Position numbers and translations under genes: made by a program. The notes under the pieces were generated by a model that saw only the letters and a program-made list of their open reading frames with translations, was not told the origin of the DNA and did not search any database. This document shows positions 8,141-19,899 of a DNA stretch of 63,299 nucleotides, piece by piece. How positions within the stretch are numbered: the stretch's first letter is position 1; every line of letters starts with the position of its first letter. Location: NCBI GenBank assembly GCA_015655075.1, contig JAATFT010000096.1:1-63299 (forward strand), read 5' to 3'. Source of the stretch: Clostridiales bacterium (GTDB taxonomy: Bacteria; Bacillota; Clostridia; Lachnospirales; Lachnospiraceae).

Positions 8141-9826
8141 TTACTCCGTAATATCGGCATACTGGAAGTACCAGTATCCGTAAGGAGAATGCCAGGAACC
8201 GGTAATCTTGGGGCTCTGCAGATAGAATTCATTATAATAAGCAACGGGAATAACTCCCATATCCGCCATCATAAGATCCTCTGCCTGGTGCAGGTAACCG
8301 GAACGGGTTTCTGCATCAGCTTCAACAGCAGCTTTTTCCATTAAGGCGTCATAATCCGGGTTGTTATATTTCGCGTTATTATTGCCGTTGGTACTGATCA
8401 TAAGATCCAGCATATTGGAGGGATCGTTGTAATCGAATACCCAACCGTCCCGGCTTGCTTCATAATCGCCTGCACGTCGCATAGGTGTAAACGAAGCCCA
8501 TTCAACGACATCTATGTTTACGGTAATTCCAAGTTCTTTCCACGCCTGCTGGAGATATTGCGCAACTACCTTGTGGTAACCGGCATCATTAATAGAATAG
8601 TTAATAGTAGGGAAGCCTTCGCCGTTGGGATATCCGGCCTCGGTCATCAGTTGTTTTGCCTTGGCAAGATTGCCTTCAAAGTCATCAATGTCGATATAAG
8701 GCTTACCGCCGTTAGCATTGTCCATGAAATCACTGCCGTCCCAGTCAAGAACAGCGTTACCGATAAAGTTGGAAGCCGCGGTATATGTACCCTGCATTAA
8801 AGTTTCGGCAACATATTTTCTGTCAATAGCCAGGCTTAAAGCCGTACGTACCTTCGCATCGGAGAACTGGGGCAGGGTATTGTTAAGGTCGATATAATAG
8901 GTTCCTAAAAGTGGATCAATATAGAATTCTTCATTTTCCTGAAGTGAAGGAATTTCAGCCGTAGGCACATCCTTGATCATCATTGCCTCGCCGCTCTGAT
9001 AAGCACCGTAAGCTGCGTTAGAATCCTCCATCAGCAGCAGTTTAATGGAATCCAGCTTAATGGAATCCTTGTCACGATAATTAGGGTTCTTCTTAAAAAT
9101 AATATAGGAGCTGGGCACCCATTCACTGATGTAAAAAGGACCGTTGCAGATATATGTCTCAGGCTGGGTTGCCCATGCATCGCCATTCTCTTCAATGGTC
9201 GCCTGGTTTACCGGACTCAGTGTAACGAAAGCAGCCAGCTTGTCAAAATAAACGCAGGGATGCGCCAGTTCAACTACGAAAGTCATATCATCAGGTGCGG
9301 ATACACCCAGTGCATCTACGTTGCCACCGGCCGCTTCGTCATATCCTTTTACCATTCCCAGTACTGTCTCCGCATAAGGTGCGGCAGTATCAGGATCAGC
9401 AATGCGCTTCCAGCTGTAAACAAAATCTTCTGCCGTTAAAGCAGAACCGTCGGACCACTTAAGGTCTTTGCGCAGATGGAAGGTCCAGGTCAGACTGTCC
9501 TCGCTGATATCATAAGTCTCGGCGGCACCTGGAATAACATTGTTATCCTTGTCTATATTCAGCAGACAGTCATAGGCGAACAGGAGCATATTACCGCCGT
9601 CTACGGCACTATTGAGTGCCGGGTCAATTGTTTCAGGGTTAGGGCCGATTTCAGCAACAAGCTGCTTTTCTTCACCGCTGCCTGAGCCGCTGTCGCCTTC
9701 ACTGCTAACGTCGGTATTGCTGCTATCATTGGTATCGCCGGTATTGCCGTCTCTCTTACCGCAGGCACCCAGAACCATAGTAGCCAGCATAACTAATACT
9801 AAAAACATTGAGATTTTTCTTTTCAT
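8141..9826 (-). CDS. oppA: Oligopeptide ABC transporter substrate-binding lipoprotein
   Basis: 561-residue family-5 extracellular solute-binding protein that captures peptides for the permease encoded upstream. The signal peptide ends in LGAC with lipid-anchored Cys22, followed by a Gly/Ser/Asp-rich linker. The mature body shows the family landmarks: IGPNPETIDPALN near the start, then TWTFHLRKDLKWSDG and ALSLAIDRKYV. It is the last gene of the B-C-D-F-A order, 78 bases after oppF, and a terminator follows. A separate ribosome site (GGAGG) precedes the ATG, which fits higher expression of the binding protein. Peptide specificity cannot be read from the sequence. Confidence 0.95.
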   Translation of the reverse strand: MKRKISMFLVLVMLATMVLGACGKRDGNTGDTNDSSNTDVSSEGDSGSGSGEEKQLVAEIGPNPETIDPALNSAVDGGNMLLFAYDCLLNIDKDNNVIPGAAETYDISEDSLTWTFHLRKDLKWSDGSALTAEDFVYSWKRIADPDTAAPYAETVLGMVKGYDEAAGGNVDALGVSAPDDMTFVVELAHPCVYFDKLAAFVTLSPVNQATIEENGDAWATQPETYICNGPFYISEWVPSSYIIFKKNPNYRDKDSIKLDSIKLLLMEDSNAAYGAYQSGEAMMIKDVPTAEIPSLQENEEFYIDPLLGTYYIDLNNTLPQFSDAKVRTALSLAIDRKYVAETLMQGTYTAASNFIGNAVLDWDGSDFMDNANGGKPYIDIDDFEGNLAKAKQLMTEAGYPNGEGFPTINYSINDAGYHKVVAQYLQQAWKELGITVNIDVVEWASFTPMRRAGDYEASRDGWVFDYNDPSNMLDLMISTNGNNNAKYNNPDYDALMEKAAVEADAETRSGYLHQAEDLMMADMGVIPVAYYNEFYLQSPKITGSWHSPYGYWYFQYADITE

Positions 9827-9904
9827 AAATTTCCTCCTTATTTAGGTTATATACAATTCACCGTATGAAATTTGCGGTGAAATTGAACAAAATTTAAATA
9901 CCCG

Positions 9905-10882
9905 CTATTTAACGCGGTCAAGATGATAACAGGCGGCAAAATGACCGGGAGAAATTTCTCTCCACTCCGGTTCCTTCTCCGCACAAACTTCGTCGGCATA
10001 AGGACAGCGCGTGCGGAAACGGCAGCCGGACGGCGGATCTACAGGGCTTGGAACATCACCTTTCAGCATAATACGTCTGGAATTGCGGGCTATCTTCGGG
10101 TCGGCAACGGGGATGGCTGAAATCAAACTGCGTGTATAAGGATGAACACTGTGGAAAGTCAGCTCGCGGCTGTCTGCCAGCTCCACCACTTTACCGAGAT
10201 ACATTACACCGATGCGGTTGGAAATATGCTTTACAACGCTTAAATTATGGGCAATAAACAGATAGGTCAGTCCCATTTTTTCCTGAAGCTCTTCAAACAT
10301 GTTAACTACCTGAGCCTGAATAGATACATCCAGGGCAGAGATAGGCTCGTCGCACACGATGAATTCCGGGCTTACGGCCAATGCACGGGCAATACCCACA
10401 CGCTGGCGCTGCCCGCCGGAAAATTCATGGGGATAACGGTTTGCGTGCTCGGTGTTCAGTCCGACCAGACTTAACAGTTCAACAATACGGTCACGGCGCT
10501 CTTTGGAGTTTGCCGCAAGCTTGTGTATATCAATAGCCTCGCCTACAATGTCGCCCACCGTCATACGAGGGTCCAGGCTGGCGTAAGGATCCTGAAAAAC
10601 TATTTGCATCTTCCTGCGGTAAGGCAGCATGTTAACGTGGGTGATATCGGTACCGTCATAAAAGATTTTGCCGCCGGTTGGTTCATAAAGACGAAGCAGT
10701 GTGCGCCCTGTGGTAGTCTTACCGCAGCCGGACTCGCCCACAAGGCCAAGTGTCTCCCCTTTGTTAACATAGAAGGAAACATCATCCACGGCTTTAACTA
10801 CTTTTTTATCAAAATAGCCTCCCCCACGTACCGGGAAGTATTGTTTAAGGTGCTCTATTTCCACTAGTTTTTTACTTTCCAT
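9905..10882 (-). CDS. oppF: Oligopeptide ABC transporter ATP-binding protein OppF
   Basis: 325-residue ATPase, one of the two nucleotide-binding subunits of the peptide importer. Walker A is GESGCGKTT at about residue 49, the ABC signature FSGGQRQR and the Walker [13 protein letters not shown] follow, and the C-terminal oligopeptide domain has the cysteine-rich [18 protein letters not shown] segment that binds an iron-sulphur cluster in some family members. Its ATG overlaps the oppD stop by one base (TGATG), so the two are translationally coupled. Confidence 0.96.
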   Translation of the reverse strand: MESKKLVEIEHLKQYFPVRGGGYFDKKVVKAVDDVSFYVNKGETLGLVGESGCGKTTTGRTLLRLYEPTGGKIFYDGTDITHVNMLPYRRKMQIVFQDPYASLDPRMTVGDIVGEAIDIHKLAANSKERRDRIVELLSLVGLNTEHANRYPHEFSGGQRQRVGIARALAVSPEFIVCDEPISALDVSIQAQVVNMFEELQEKMGLTYLFIAHNLSVVKHISNRIGVMYLGKVVELADSRELTFHSVHPYTRSLISAIPVADPKIARNSRRIMLKGDVPSPVDPPSGCRFRTRCPYADEVCAEKEPEWREISPGHFAACYHLDRVK

Positions 10883-11880
10883 CAGGCCTGCACCTCCTTT
10901 TCAAATTCAGCCTTATCTAACAGCCAGCATGCACTGTAATGGTCATCGCCCAGATGGGTATACTCGGGCATGGTTTGCAGACAGATTTTCATACAGGAGT
11001 GACAGCGGGGAGCAAAAGGACATCCGGCAGGAGGATTAAGCATATCCACAGGCTGACCTTCAATAGGAATCAGCTTATTATGTTCCAGATCGTTAAGGTT
11101 GGGGACACTTTTGAGCAAACCTTTAGTATACTCATGAGACGGACAATAGAATATATCATCCGTGGCACCGGTCTCCACTATCTTGCCAGCATACATTACG
11201 GCGATACGGTCGCACGTACCGGCTACCACACCCAGATCATGTGTAATAAGTATAATTGCCATACCAAGCTTCTTTTTAAGGTCTGTCATCAGCTCAAGAA
11301 TCTGTGCCTGTATGGTAACATCCAGAGCCGTGGTCGGTTCGTCGGCAATGAGCAGTTTGGGTTCGCAGGCTAACGCCATGGCAATCATTACACGCTGGCG
11401 CATACCGCCTGACAGTTCGTGGGGATACTGCTTAAGACGCTTTTGAGGTTCATTTATACCAACAAACTGCAAAAGCTCTCTTGCACGCTCATAGGCCTGC
11501 TTTTTGTTTTTATCGGTGTGAAGGAGAATAGCCTCCATAATTTGGTTTCCGATTGTATAAACAGGGTTGAGACTTGTCATGGGATCCTGAAAGATAATCG
11601 AAACCTCATTGCCCCTAATTTTGCGCATTTCACGCTCGGTCATCTTATTGATATGGTGACCGTTAAAATATAAATCTCCACCGATCAGACGGCCGGGATG
11701 TGCGGTTAAACCCATCAAACTGTAAGCAGTAACGGATTTACCGGAACCGCTCTCACCTACAATACCCAGCACCTCACCTTCACAGACAGTCAGCGAAACA
11801 TCATTGAGCGACTTGACTTCACCTGCCGGGGTGAAGAAAGAGAGGCGCTCGTTGCGTATATCTACTAAATATTCATTCAT
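10882..11880 (-). CDS. oppD: Oligopeptide ABC transporter ATP-binding protein OppD
   Basis: 332-residue ATPase partner of OppF. It shows Walker [10 protein letters not shown]-loop [10 protein letters not shown], signature LSGGMRQR, Walker [13 protein letters not shown] and the C-terminal cysteine-rich [11 protein letters not shown] motif of peptide-importer ATPases. GGAG precedes the ATG by a good spacing, and 22 bases separate it from oppC. Sequence, order and lengths are normal for the family. Confidence 0.96.
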   Translation of the reverse strand: MNEYLVDIRNERLSFFTPAGEVKSLNDVSLTVCEGEVLGIVGESGSGKSVTAYSLMGLTAHPGRLIGGDLYFNGHHINKMTEREMRKIRGNEVSIIFQDPMTSLNPVYTIGNQIMEAILLHTDKNKKQAYERARELLQFVGINEPQKRLKQYPHELSGGMRQRVMIAMALACEPKLLIADEPTTALDVTIQAQILELMTDLKKKLGMAIILITHDLGVVAGTCDRIAVMYAGKIVETGATDDIFYCPSHEYTKGLLKSVPNLNDLEHNKLIPIEGQPVDMLNPPAGCPFAPRCHSCMKICLQTMPEYTHLGDDHYSACWLLDKAEFEKEVQA

Positions 11881-11902
11881 ATAATTTACTCCTCTTCATT
11901 CT

Positions 11903-12943
11903 TTAGCTCTTCATTTTAGGATCAAACGCATCCCGCAGTCCATCGCCGAATAAATTGAAGCTTAAGATGATAAGACTGATCATGATGGCCGGTGCTAAAA
12001 GCAGATATGGATAAGTATTCAGTCCGTTAATAGCATCACTGGCCAAAGAGCCCAGAGAGGGTAACGGAATGGCAACACCCAGTCCAAGGAAGCTTAGAAA
12101 GCTTTCCGTAAAAATGGATGATGGAATCTGTAATGTAGTGGTGACAATCAGTGTGCCGATACAATTAGTCAGAAGGTGTTTGCGGATAATTCTGCCGTTG
12201 GAAGCACCCAATGCCTTTGCTGCCGTCACATATTCGCTTTGCTTTAACGTAAGCACCTGGCTTCTTACAATACGGGCCATACCTACCCAGTAAAGTAAGG
12301 CAAATACTAAAAAGATACTGATAAGATTGACACCGATAGTCTGAATCCAATGGAAGCCCGGCTTGGTCGCCAGAGAAGCCATAGGCTCCTGAATGGCAAA
12401 GGATATCAATACAATCAGCAGAATATCCGGCACCGTATATACGATATCCGCAATACGCATCATAATCATGTCGGTCCATCCGCCAAAGAAGCCGGATACG
12501 GCTCCGTAAACTGAACCGATGATAAGAATAATACCGGAAGCAATTAATCCGACAAGCAGGGAAATACGGCTGCCGACCATCAAACGGACAGCATAGTCGC
12601 GGCCAAGATTATCCGTTCCCATAATGTGAGGGAAAACCATCTCTTCCGCATCAATACGGGCCTGTTCCTGGACGGAATAGGTCATGGGTCTAAGATACTC
12701 GGAACCCTGAATCTGCTGTTCATATTTATATGGGTAAAAGTTCGGGACAATAAATGCGAGAACCATGATAATCAGTATAAGGGTAAGGCTTACCATTGCC
12801 ACTTTGTTTTTCTTCAAACGGTTTATTGCATCTTTCCAAAAGCTGACGCTGGGGCGCATCTGCACCAGGCTTTGTTTTTCCTCATCAGTAGCAGGCAGAA
12901 AATCGTCCACCTTCAACTGAAAACTGAATGTATTCTGTTTCAT
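11903..12943 (-). CDS. oppC: Oligopeptide ABC transporter permease OppC
   Basis: 346-residue inner permease subunit. The N-terminus carries the OppC-type cytoplasmic leader (FWKDAINRLKKNKVAMVSL) before the first membrane helix. The core shows HIMGTDNLGRDYAVRLMVG and the EAA-like loop AKALGASNGRIIRKHLLTN that contacts the ATPases. It should form a heterodimer with OppB. It lies 13 bases downstream of oppB with its own GGAGG site. Confidence 0.95.
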   Translation of the reverse strand: MKQNTFSFQLKVDDFLPATDEEKQSLVQMRPSVSFWKDAINRLKKNKVAMVSLTLILIIMVLAFIVPNFYPYKYEQQIQGSEYLRPMTYSVQEQARIDAEEMVFPHIMGTDNLGRDYAVRLMVGSRISLLVGLIASGIILIIGSVYGAVSGFFGGWTDMIMMRIADIVYTVPDILLIVLISFAIQEPMASLATKPGFHWIQTIGVNLISIFLVFALLYWVGMARIVRSQVLTLKQSEYVTAAKALGASNGRIIRKHLLTNCIGTLIVTTTLQIPSSIFTESFLSFLGLGVAIPLPSLGSLASDAINGLNTYPYLLLAPAIMISLIILSFNLFGDGLRDAFDPKMKS

Positions 12944-12956
12944 TATTGATTCCTCC

Positions 12957-13874
12957 TCAATTCAGCTGAATGCGTGGATCTATAAGCTTATAAACGATAT
13001 CTACCACTGTATTCATTACGATAACAAGCGTAGCAAGAAAAATCGTGGTACCCATAATAACGGTATAGTCCCGGTTCATAATGGAGCTTACAAATTGTCC
13101 TCCCAGACCGGGGATTACGAAAATCCTTTCTACGATAAAGCTGCCTGTAAGAGTGTAAGCCAGCAAAGGACCCACATAAGTAACTACCGGCAGGATTGCA
13201 TTACGCAGAGCATGCTTGAAAAGAGAGAAAAACTGTGACACACCCTTGGCTCTGGCTGTACGTATGTAGTCCTGACCGATTACGTCCAGCATGGAGGAAC
13301 GCATCAGCCGTGTGATATAGGCTGTCGGATAGAAGGAAAGTGCAAAAACCGGTAAAACGTAGTGAAGCGGCGAGGTCAGGCCAAAGGTTGGCAGCAAACC
13401 CAGATGGACGCCGAACACATACATGCCAACGGTGCAAAGAACAAAGCTGGGTACAGCGATACCGCCGGTAGCAATGACAATAATAAGGTTGTCAACCCAC
13501 TTACCCCGATTGACAGCGGCTACACTGCCCAGGGGAATGCCAAGAAGAAGAGCCACCAATACCGCGATACCGCCCAGTCTTGCCGAAACAGGAAATTTGC
13601 TGGAAATGATATCGGTAACATTGCGGCCGCGCTGTTTCAGACTGAGGCCGAAGTCGCCATGAAAAGCATTTAGCATATAGTTTTTATATTGCACAATCAG
13701 AGGTTTGTCCAAACCAAATTTCTCCTTAAGCGCATTCTGAGCCTGCTCACTGATGGATTTTTCTGCAACAAATGGACCGCCCGGAACAAGATTCATCAGG
13801 AAAAAGGTGATGGTGACAACTAGGAATATTGTCAACAGCGCCGCACCCATTCTTTTTAGAATGTATTTACCCAT
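12957..13874 (-). CDS. oppB: Oligopeptide ABC transporter permease OppB
   Basis: 305-residue permease with six predicted membrane helices and the family start GKYILKRMGAALLTIFLV, NLVPGGPF after helix 1, and the EAA loop TARAKGVSQFFSLFKHALRN. It is the first gene of the operon. AAAGGTAGG precedes the ATG. No clear promoter could be placed in the 700 AT-rich bases upstream, which also hold a D/E repeat unit. Confidence 0.95.
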   Translation of the reverse strand: MGKYILKRMGAALLTIFLVVTITFFLMNLVPGGPFVAEKSISEQAQNALKEKFGLDKPLIVQYKNYMLNAFHGDFGLSLKQRGRNVTDIISSKFPVSARLGGIAVLVALLLGIPLGSVAAVNRGKWVDNLIIVIATGGIAVPSFVLCTVGMYVFGVHLGLLPTFGLTSPLHYVLPVFALSFYPTAYITRLMRSSMLDVIGQDYIRTARAKGVSQFFSLFKHALRNAILPVVTYVGPLLAYTLTGSFIVERIFVIPGLGGQFVSSIMNRDYTVIMGTTIFLATLVIVMNTVVDIVYKLIDPRIQLN

Positions 13875-13982
13875 GAGATAACCTACCTTTATCTATAATA
13901 TTGAGTCGATGATATACCGTGTATCATTAATTGCAGAAAGAACAAAACACCAGAGAGGGTTTTTTCTAAATAAAACAAGAAA

Positions 13983-14123
13983 AAGTTTGCAAAGCAAACT
14001 CTGCGCTGACGCCTGGTCGCCTTGCGACATGATACCCTGCGACGTCTACGCAGCCTGCCTGGAAGGTTTTTTATTTAATATTTAAACAGGAAATTCACGG
14101 AATTTCATATTTAAATAAAAAAA
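13983..14123. repeat. Composite repeat D/E, copy 1
   Basis: Block E starts with AAGTTTGCAAAGCAAACTCT and continues CTGCGCTGACGC; it is followed by block D, a hairpin whose loop reads GGAAATTCACGGAATTTC between A/T-rich arms. The same two blocks occur together at 36275-36408 in reverse order and orientation, and singly elsewhere. It lies upstream of oppB, outside any gene. Confidence 0.75.
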
Positions 14124-14495
14124 TGCACTCTCAATATGTTAGAACACACACATCTTTGTGCAATTTCAATCCTTAATGCGGATATAATATATAAGTGATA
14201 TAAACATATTAAGTATAAGGAATATATATCATCTTTACTAGGTAAAATGATACTTAAAAATACATGAAATGTCAAGTAAATTAAATAACTTTATTGATCA
14301 ATCGTATACACTTTCTTACGGTGCTTAAATAAAGGAAATGCATACTTTTACACTGATAAGTTTAACAATGTATTCCTGTATTCTATATTTGGTTACTTTA
14401 AATGCAGTATTTAAAAGCAAATAAAAATACATTAAAATACAATTTATTCACAATAAAAATATACAAAAATACAAATAAAAGTTTAAATATACACA

Positions 14496-14524
14496 TTGAT
14501 TATATTTGCAAAACAAGTTATAGT
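14496..14524 (+). promoter_or_regulatory. Promoter of the 79-aa protein gene
   Basis: TTGATT at 14496-14501, a 17-base spacer and TATAGT at 14519-14524 form a good sigmaA-type promoter. It sits 50 bases before the ATG at 14575, which supports that short frame as a real gene. Confidence 0.6.
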
Positions 14525-14574
14525 ATTATTAGAAAATTATTTTGACAAAAATATCTTTTATTAGAGGTAAATAA

Positions 14575-14814
14575 ATGGACATAACCAGCGAAGAACTTAG
14601 AAGATTAAAAGATAAAGGACCATATGAATATATTCTGGATACTAATGCCACGATGTATGATAAACTGCCGTATAAACGGGATATCGCCTTATGTGGCCCC
14701 GACAGCCTGGTATTAGTCAGCGGCAATGTTATAAAATACTACAGATATAATTTAATCGATGTTTTTAATATCATGCCCGATAAAAAAGAGTTTGCAAAGC
14801 AAACTTTGCGCTGA
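14575..14814 (+). CDS. Hypothetical 79-aa protein, C-terminus read from a repeat
   Basis: I do not recognise a family. The 79-residue product is soluble and charged, starting MDITSEELRRLKDKGPYEYI. A likely promoter (14496-14524) and an AGAGGT ribosome site 7 bases upstream support translation, and a strong terminator follows. The last nine codons (KEFAKQTLR) and the TGA come from a copy of repeat E, so the original C-terminus has probably been replaced by repeat insertion. It may be the intact front of a longer ancestral protein or a small protein in its own right. Confidence 0.5.
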   Translation: MDITSEELRRLKDKGPYEYILDTNATMYDKLPYKRDIALCGPDSLVLVSGNVIKYYRYNLIDVFNIMPDKKEFAKQTLR

Positions 14815-14850
14815 CGCTTGGCCGCTTTGCGGCATAATACCCTGCAATCG
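14788..14850. repeat. Repeat E, copy 2
   Basis: GAGTTTGCAAAGCAAACTTT, then GCGCTGACGCTTGGCCGCTTTGCGGCATAATACC-type sequence as in copies 1 and 3. It overlaps the 3' end of the 79-aa gene and supplies its stop codon. Confidence 0.75.
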
Positions 14851-14874
14851 TCATGCACATCCCCGCCTGAGCGG

Positions 14875-14924
14875 AAAAAAAGCTGCTGCAAATCGGTTTT
14901 AACCTTTTTTGCAGCAGCTTTTTT
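14875..14924. terminator. Bidirectional terminator between the small gene and eno
   Basis: AAAAAAAGCTGCTGCA and TGCAGCAGCTTTTTT form a strong stem with A and T tracts at the two ends, so it can stop transcription from both sides: the 79-aa gene rightwards and enolase leftwards. It lies 30 bases beyond the eno stop codon. Confidence 0.85.
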
Positions 14925-14954
14925 CCTATCGTAAATATCTATATTAAGACAGAA

Positions 14955-16808
<1,854 letters not shown>

Positions 16809-16838
16809 TTGATATTTTAAGAAATAATATGATATAAT
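16809..16838 (+). promoter_or_regulatory. Promoter of the M32 carboxypeptidase gene
   Basis: TTGATA at 16809-16814, an 18-base spacer and a perfect TATAAT at 16833-16838. It lies 46 bases before the ATG. Confidence 0.65.
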
Positions 16839-16884
16839 TACTGATATACTATATGGAAAATAAACGGAAAGGATAAATTAATTT

Positions 16885-18393
16885 ATGAACACAAATTTCC
16901 AACAGCTGATGAATCATATTGAAAAAGTAATGGCCTTTCAGGCCGCCCTTACTTTATTTGAATGGGATGCGGAGACTTTAGCTCCCGAAGAATCCATGGA
17001 ATATACCTCCAAAACTATAGGTATTCTTTCCAACGAATATTTCAGTAATCTGATCAATGACGACGTTAAAAAACTGATCCATAAACTCAGTGAGGAAAAA
17101 GAACAGGCGGATCTGGATTTTAATGAAAAAGCGATAGTAAAAGATATTAAAAAATCCATAGAAGAATTGGAACATATTCCCCCTGAAGAATACCGGGCCT
17201 ACAGTGAATTAACCGCAAAGGCCTCAGGTATCTGGTCAAAGGCAAAACAAAAAAAATGCTTTGCAGACTTTTCGCCCGCACTGGATAAAATAATTGACTA
17301 CCGGAAAAAATTTGCCGGATACCGTGCTAAAAAAGGTACAAAACCTTACGATATTTTATTAAACGACTTTGAAGAAGGCTTTAATATGGAAAAATTGGAT
17401 GAATTTTTCGGCAAAATCAAAGAAGCCGTTATTCCATTATTAAAAGAAGTCGCCAAGAAAAATGATTCTATTGATAAAACTTATAATTACAGGCATTATG
17501 ATATCGAGAAGCAAAAAGAGTTCTGCAAATACGTCAGCGGCTATGTAGGTTTTGATTTTAACCGAGGTGTTATTGCGGAAAGCGCCCATCCCTTTACCAC
17601 AAATCTCCATAACCATGATGTCCGTATCACAAATCATTTTCATGAGGATAATTTGGAAAGTGCAATATTTTCTATAATCCACGAAAGCGGGCATGCTATA
17701 TATGAAATGCACATAGAGGATGCCATTACCCATACTCCGGTGGGAACAGGAACTTCCATGGGCATGCACGAATCCCAGTCCCGTTTTTTTGAGAATGTAA
17801 TCGGCCGAAACGAAGCCTTCTGGAAACCGCTGTATCCTAAGTTAAGGGAAACTTTCCCGGAACAATTAAGGGATGTCTCCTTGGAGCATTTTATAAAGGG
17901 CATCAATAAAGCAGCACCGGGATTAATCCGTACGGAAGCTGATGAATTATCCTATCCCCTCCACATAATTATACGCTATGAAATTGAGAAACTGATTTTT
18001 GCAGGGAAAATTAAAGTAGAGGATTTACCGGAAATCTGGAATGAAAAATATAGGGAATACATGGGTATAGAACCAAAAAACGACGGGGAAGGCGTACTTC
18101 AGGATATCCACTGGGCCGGCGGCAGCTTTGGTTACTTCCCGTCCTATGCCATTGGAAGCGCCATTGCTGCACAAATCAATTATCATATGCTCTCTATTAT
18201 GCCAATTGAAAAATACTTAACAGAGGGTAATCTTACACCAATACGCGAATATTTAAACAATCATATTCACAGGTACGGTAAAACTAAAAATACCAATGAA
18301 ATTCTTAAAAGTATGATGGATGAGGAATTCAACGGGGATTATTACGTCAAATACCTGACAGAAAAATATAAAAGACTGTATGAATTGAATTAA
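16885..18393 (+). CDS. Carboxypeptidase M32 (thermostable Taq carboxypeptidase family)
   Basis: 502-residue metallocarboxypeptidase that removes C-terminal residues from peptides in the cytoplasm. The zinc-binding motif HESGH is at residues 266-270. Further family marks are the HPFTT segment before it, GIGEAQSR-like MGMHESQSRFFEN after it, and the VHWAGGSFGYFPSYA-type block (IHWAGGSFGYFPSYAIGS) near residue 415. Length and motif order are normal. An AAGGA site precedes the ATG. It fits peptide use alongside the opp importer, although it is transcribed separately. Confidence 0.95.
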   Translation: MNTNFQQLMNHIEKVMAFQAALTLFEWDAETLAPEESMEYTSKTIGILSNEYFSNLINDDVKKLIHKLSEEKEQADLDFNEKAIVKDIKKSIEELEHIPPEEYRAYSELTAKASGIWSKAKQKKCFADFSPALDKIIDYRKKFAGYRAKKGTKPYDILLNDFEEGFNMEKLDEFFGKIKEAVIPLLKEVAKKNDSIDKTYNYRHYDIEKQKEFCKYVSGYVGFDFNRGVIAESAHPFTTNLHNHDVRITNHFHEDNLESAIFSIIHESGHAIYEMHIEDAITHTPVGTGTSMGMHESQSRFFENVIGRNEAFWKPLYPKLRETFPEQLRDVSLEHFIKGINKAAPGLIRTEADELSYPLHIIIRYEIEKLIFAGKIKVEDLPEIWNEKYREYMGIEPKNDGEGVLQDIHWAGGSFGYFPSYAIGSAIAAQINYHMLSIMPIEKYLTEGNLTPIREYLNNHIHRYGKTKNTNEILKSMMDEEFNGDYYVKYLTEKYKRLYELN

Positions 18394-18416
18394 TATGACT
18401 TTTTATCTGCTCCATA

Positions 18417-18445
18417 TTGATAAATTATAATTTTTGTTGTATAAT
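18417..18445 (+). promoter_or_regulatory. Promoter of argH
   Basis: TTGATA at 18417-18422, a 17-base spacer and TATAAT at 18440-18445; 50 bases before the argH ATG. The -10 is embedded in the first copy of the proposed ARG motif. Confidence 0.7.
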
Positions 18446-18470
18446 TAAACTAAATTACGTATAATTAAAC
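18439..18470 (+). promoter_or_regulatory. Putative arginine-repressor box, tandem GTATAATTAAAC
   Basis: GTATAATTAAAC occurs twice, at 18439-18450 and 18459-18470, spaced 20 bases start to start, covering the -10 and the transcript start of argH. Close relatives of the motif stand at the argC and argG promoters. That it binds ArgR is inference from this sharing. Confidence 0.45.
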
Positions 18471-18495
18471 AGAATCAAGAAACGAGGTACACCAT

Positions 18496-19899
18496 ATGAA
18501 ACTGTGGGGCGGACGATTTACAAAAGAAACCAACCAGCTGGTGCATAACTTTAACGCCTCCATATCCTTTGACCAAAAATTTTTTAAACAGGATATAGAA
18601 GGAAGTATAGCCCATGTCACTATGCTGGCAAAACAGGGAATTTTAAGCGAGCCGGAAAAAGAAGCCATTATTTCCGGTTTAAACGGTATCAGGGAGGATA
18701 TTATAAAGGGGACTTTATCTATTGACGGAACCTATGAAGATATCCACAGCTTTGTAGAAGCTAATTTGATTCAGCGGGTGGGTGAAGCCGGTAAAAAACT
18801 TCATACGGGAAGAAGCCGCAACGATCAGGTGGCTTTGGATATGAAATTATATACAAGGGATGAACTGATTCAAACAAAGGAACTTTTAAAAAATCTGCTA
18901 ATCGTTTTACAAAACACCATGAAAGAAAACCTTAATACCTATATGCCGGGGTTTACCCATTTGCAGAAAGCCCAGCCCATTACCCTGGCGCATCATATAG
19001 GGGCTTATTTTGAGATGTTTAAAAGAGATTATGCAAGACTTTCGGATATTTATAAACGTATGAACTATTCCCCAATCGGTTCAGGCGCCCTTGCCGGGAC
19101 CACCTATCCCCTTGACCGCAATTACACCGCAAAGCTTCTTGGGTTTGACGGGCCCACGCTAAACAGTATGGATTCCGTAGCGGACCGGGATTATCTGATT
19201 GAATTTTTAAGTGCCTTATCCATTATTATGATGCATTTAAGCCGCTTCTGTGAGGAAATCATCCTATGGAACTCCAATGAATATCAATTCGTGGAACTGG
19301 ACGATGCCTATTCCACGGGAAGCAGTATAATGCCCCAGAAAAAGAACCCGGATATCGCCGAACTGGTAAGAGGTAAAACGGGCCGCGTTTACGGTTCCTT
19401 AATTTCCCTGCTTACAACCATGAAAGGCCTGCCCTTGGCTTATAACAAGGACATGCAGGAGGACAAGGAACTTACCTTTGACGCTACGGATACCGTAAAG
19501 GGGTGTTTAGGGTTATTTACGGGAATGCTTTCCTCCATGAAATTCAATAAATCTGTTATGGCTTTAAGTGCAAAAAAAGGCTTTACCAATGCCACGGACG
19601 CCGCTGATTATCTTGTAAATCACGGAGTTCCCTTCCGGGATGCCCACACAATTGTGGGACAACTGGTATTGTACTGCATAAATAAAGGAATTGCATTGGA
19701 GGATATGGCCCTGGAAGAATTTAAAGCAATCTGTCCGGTCTTTGAAAAGGATGTTTACGAGGCGATCAGCCTTAAAACCTGCGTGGAAAAGCGCAATACC
19801 ATAGGCGCTCCCGGTAAAGCGGCCATGGAGCAGGTCATTGCCTTAAATGATGAATTTTTACGCAGCATATCGGAAAACAGGGAAAACTTATCTTTTTAG
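18496..19899 (+). CDS. argH: Argininosuccinate lyase
   Basis: 467-residue enzyme of the last step of arginine synthesis, cleaving argininosuccinate to arginine and fumarate. It shows KLWGGRF at the start, HTGRSRNDQ near residue 110, THLQKAQP, and the fumarase-superfamily signature GSSIMPQKKNPD at residues 275-286 containing the catalytic serine loop. ACGAGG lies close before the ATG. It stands alone here, far from argCJBD and argG. Its stop overlaps the end of an opposing ABC ATPase relic by 12 bases. Confidence 0.97.
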   Translation: MKLWGGRFTKETNQLVHNFNASISFDQKFFKQDIEGSIAHVTMLAKQGILSEPEKEAIISGLNGIREDIIKGTLSIDGTYEDIHSFVEANLIQRVGEAGKKLHTGRSRNDQVALDMKLYTRDELIQTKELLKNLLIVLQNTMKENLNTYMPGFTHLQKAQPITLAHHIGAYFEMFKRDYARLSDIYKRMNYSPIGSGALAGTTYPLDRNYTAKLLGFDGPTLNSMDSVADRDYLIEFLSALSIIMMHLSRFCEEIILWNSNEYQFVELDDAYSTGSSIMPQKKNPDIAELVRGKTGRVYGSLISLLTTMKGLPLAYNKDMQEDKELTFDATDTVKGCLGLFTGMLSSMKFNKSVMALSAKKGFTNATDAADYLVNHGVPFRDAHTIVGQLVLYCINKGIALEDMALEEFKAICPVFEKDVYEAISLKTCVEKRNTIGAPGKAAMEQVIALNDEFLRSISENRENLSF

